IMG/VR virus record: IMGVR_UViG_3300036761_002501
Span: 1-40,971 of that record
Direction: 5' to 3' (one strand)
Length of the DNA: 40,971 nt
Source of the DNA: a virus
Shown: one piece after another, positions 39,623 to 40,971 of the stretch
Numbering within the stretch: position 1 is the first letter of the stretch
Layout of the letters: each line of letters begins with the position of its first letter
The notes under the pieces: generated by a model
Databases searched by the model: none
What the model was told of the DNA's origin: nothing
Seen by the model: only the letters and a program-made list of their open reading frames with translations
Translations under genes and position numbers: made by a program

Positions 39623-40971
39623 GCAATCCCCCAGTCCTCGCGCTCCAAACGGTTCGTGCAGTCGCATACCACGACCGGCTCTCCGTCGTCCAAACCCGGA
39701 CCCGATTCCGTCGCCGGAAGCAGTTCGCCCTTCATGCTCAGACTCACCCCCGCCGCCATTCGGATGCCGTGAACCAACAGCGTCACCGCGTCTGCTTCAT
39801 TGGGGGAGGAGGCCATTTCCCGACTGCGGTAATCGTCCTTTTCCTCCACTTTGGCCAGCTTCCCCGGAGCGTATCTCCGCTTGCCAAGCTGCCGATACAA
39901 CTCCGCCGTATCAATAGCCGGCGCCAACTTCACGAAATCAAACTCGATCCACTTTTTCAACGCAAACCAAAGCTCCGAGACAAGCTTCTGGTAAACCTCC
40001 TTCGGAGTCTGCTCGTCCTCCTCGAAAATCTTCTTCTCCGTCGCCGCCTCAGAGTAGTTGACGGCCATGATCTCTGGGCTCCAAATCTCCCGCAGCAAAT
40101 CAACGACCCCCGCCCCGTGCCCCGTCTTGTCCAGCATGATGTGCCCCGGCTGCACGCCAAGCTGCAAAGAAAATTCCCGAACCTTCCGGGTCATGGCAAC
40201 CGTCTCACCCTTCGGCAACTCGAAAATCGCCTCCACCTGCAACCCGTAGCGGGGCCTGGATCTACCCAAAGAATCCTGGAACATGGTCGTCGTGCCCTTG
40301 GGATGCTGAATTGAGGGAGGCAACTCGACGCCGACCGCGATACCGAACAGCCCGTGCGCATAGACCGCTGCATCGCCCCCGGTCAGCGCCAGATCCACCC
40401 CCGCGTAACCCGAAGGCCGCTCCGAGAAGATCAGCTTCCCCTTGAACCGATCAAGTATCCCCTGCGGAATGACCGCGAAGTTCACGCCTTCGGGCGGATA
40501 ACACCCCCGAGCCATCGTGAAATAGCCCGGCGTTCCGATCCCGCCCGCATTCGAGATCACGTTTTGCAGCCCCTCAGCAGTCTGCAAGCCGGGGTAAATC
40601 ACCTTTTTCTGCACCACGTTCGGGCATCGGTAGGCATCGAGCCGAACCACGTCCCAGCCGCGTTTACTCCGCCACTGCTCCGACTTCTCGATGTCGAAGC
40701 CAAGCTGCCAGCCTTGCTGAGGCTCCGCACGCTGGCCCGTGTTGCCGTTCATGTCGCGCGGGTTATAGGCACCGATGATCTTGAAGTTTTCCACCCCGTT
40801 CACGTTCGACACGGAGTTGTCGATGTCTTTCCACACCGCTAACGGCACCTCTTCGAGTTCATCCAGGAAGATAAACAGCCGAGACAGCGTCCCAAAAATA
40901 GGATGCTTGTGCTTCCGCGGTCGGTTGTGGAATCCCTGCAACCTGCCGGCGGCTTTGGTCTTACCGATCGG
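39619..40971 (-). CDS. Terminase large subunit, C-terminal part, runs off the right edge
   Basis: The frame is open through base 40971, so the N-terminus with Walker A lies outside. The visible part begins in the ATPase domain: LFIFLDELEEVP near 40850-40880 is a Walker B with catalytic Glu, and KIIGAYNPRD fits the coupling motif. The RNase H-like nuclease follows, with its three acidic positions in YAGVDLALTGG (about 40390), HIMLDKTGHGAG (about 40130) and NEADAVTLLVHG (about 39795). The protein ends in a short charged tail, REDWGIA. It is the motor that cuts and pumps phage DNA into the procapsid through the portal. The set of motifs makes this the firmest family call in the window. Confidence 0.9.
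   Translation of the reverse strand, partial: PIGKTKAAGRLQGFHNRPRKHKHPIFGTLSRLFIFLDELEEVPLAVWKDIDNSVSNVNGVENFKIIGAYNPRDMNGNTGQRAEPQQGWQLGFDIEKSEQWRSKRGWDVVRLDAYRCPNVVQKKVIYPGLQTAEGLQNVISNAGGIGTPGYFTMARGCYPPEGVNFAVIPQGILDRFKGKLIFSERPSGYAGVDLALTGGDAAVYAHGLFGIAVGVELPPSIQHPKGTTTMFQDSLGRSRPRYGLQVEAIFELPKGETVAMTRKVREFSLQLGVQPGHIMLDKTGHGAGVVDLLREIWSPEIMAVNYSEAATEKKIFEEDEQTPKEVYQKLVSELWFALKKWIEFDFVKLAPAIDTAELYRQLGKRRYAPGKLAKVEEKDDYRSREMASSPNEADAVTLLVHGIRMAAGVSLSMKGELLPATESGPGLDDGEPVVVCDCTNRLEREDWGIA

Noticed and set aside
39470-39667. Minus-strand frame of 65 codons overlapping the terminase end
   Set aside because: Overlaps the terminase C-terminus and has no ribosome site or recognisable features.

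Overview
This window is the structural (late) module of a tailed double-stranded DNA phage, or of a prophage or metagenomic phage contig. Every gene I can support lies on the minus strand, so transcription runs right to left. Both edges cut genes: the large terminase at the right and an unknown protein at the left. Genes are tightly packed, and at least 13 junctions are 4-base ATGA or GTGA stop/start overlaps. The DNA is GC-rich by eye. I see no tRNA, rRNA, integrase, insertion sequence or CRISPR array. The host cannot be read from the sequence; a probable lipoprotein with a lipobox-like site weakly suggests a Gram-negative-type envelope.

Right to left in transcription order. Packaging and head (40971-30704): large terminase; a 329-base gap with a promoter-like site and one doubtful small ORF; two cysteine-rich, probably zinc-binding proteins; portal; a 121-aa protein; a scaffold-like protein; three glycosyltransferase-like genes, one carrying an N-terminal helix-turn-helix; then, after a structured leader, the probable major capsid protein followed by two strong hairpins. 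Fibres and lysis candidates (30608-22339): a 56-aa mini-protein and three tandem collagen-like/LamG-like fibre paralogues sharing one N-terminal motif; a membrane protein and a lipoprotein that may act in lysis; a family of short paralogous virion modules, one fused to a large fibre-type protein; a cysteine-rich collagen-like protein. Tail (22335-12180): an adaptor candidate, a 910-aa collagen-like fibre, a lectin-like fibre, a tail nozzle-like beta-propeller fused to a metallophosphoesterase, and a duplicated pair of jelly-roll fibre proteins.

Ejection proteins (12144-700): a GNAT acetyltransferase-like protein, a 321-aa protein with a hydrophobic N-terminus, a 481-aa helical protein and a 2861-aa giant. 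This matches the order and relative size of T7 genes 13-14-15-16, so I infer a podovirus-like virion with an internal-protein ejection machine. The giant is the most remarkable object here. It is a phage polyvalent protein with four short N-terminal repeats, a duplicated 51-aa segment, an Ala/Gly-rich possibly membrane-active region, an HExxH zincin, a complete radical SAM core with a cobalamin-binding-like region before it, and several further modules. Eight copies of a short FMPK-like motif punctuate its C-terminal 1700 residues, dividing it into modules. I know of no described system matching this arrangement. The working idea is a cargo of separate enzymes delivered into the cell with the genome, possibly released by cleavage at these linkers.
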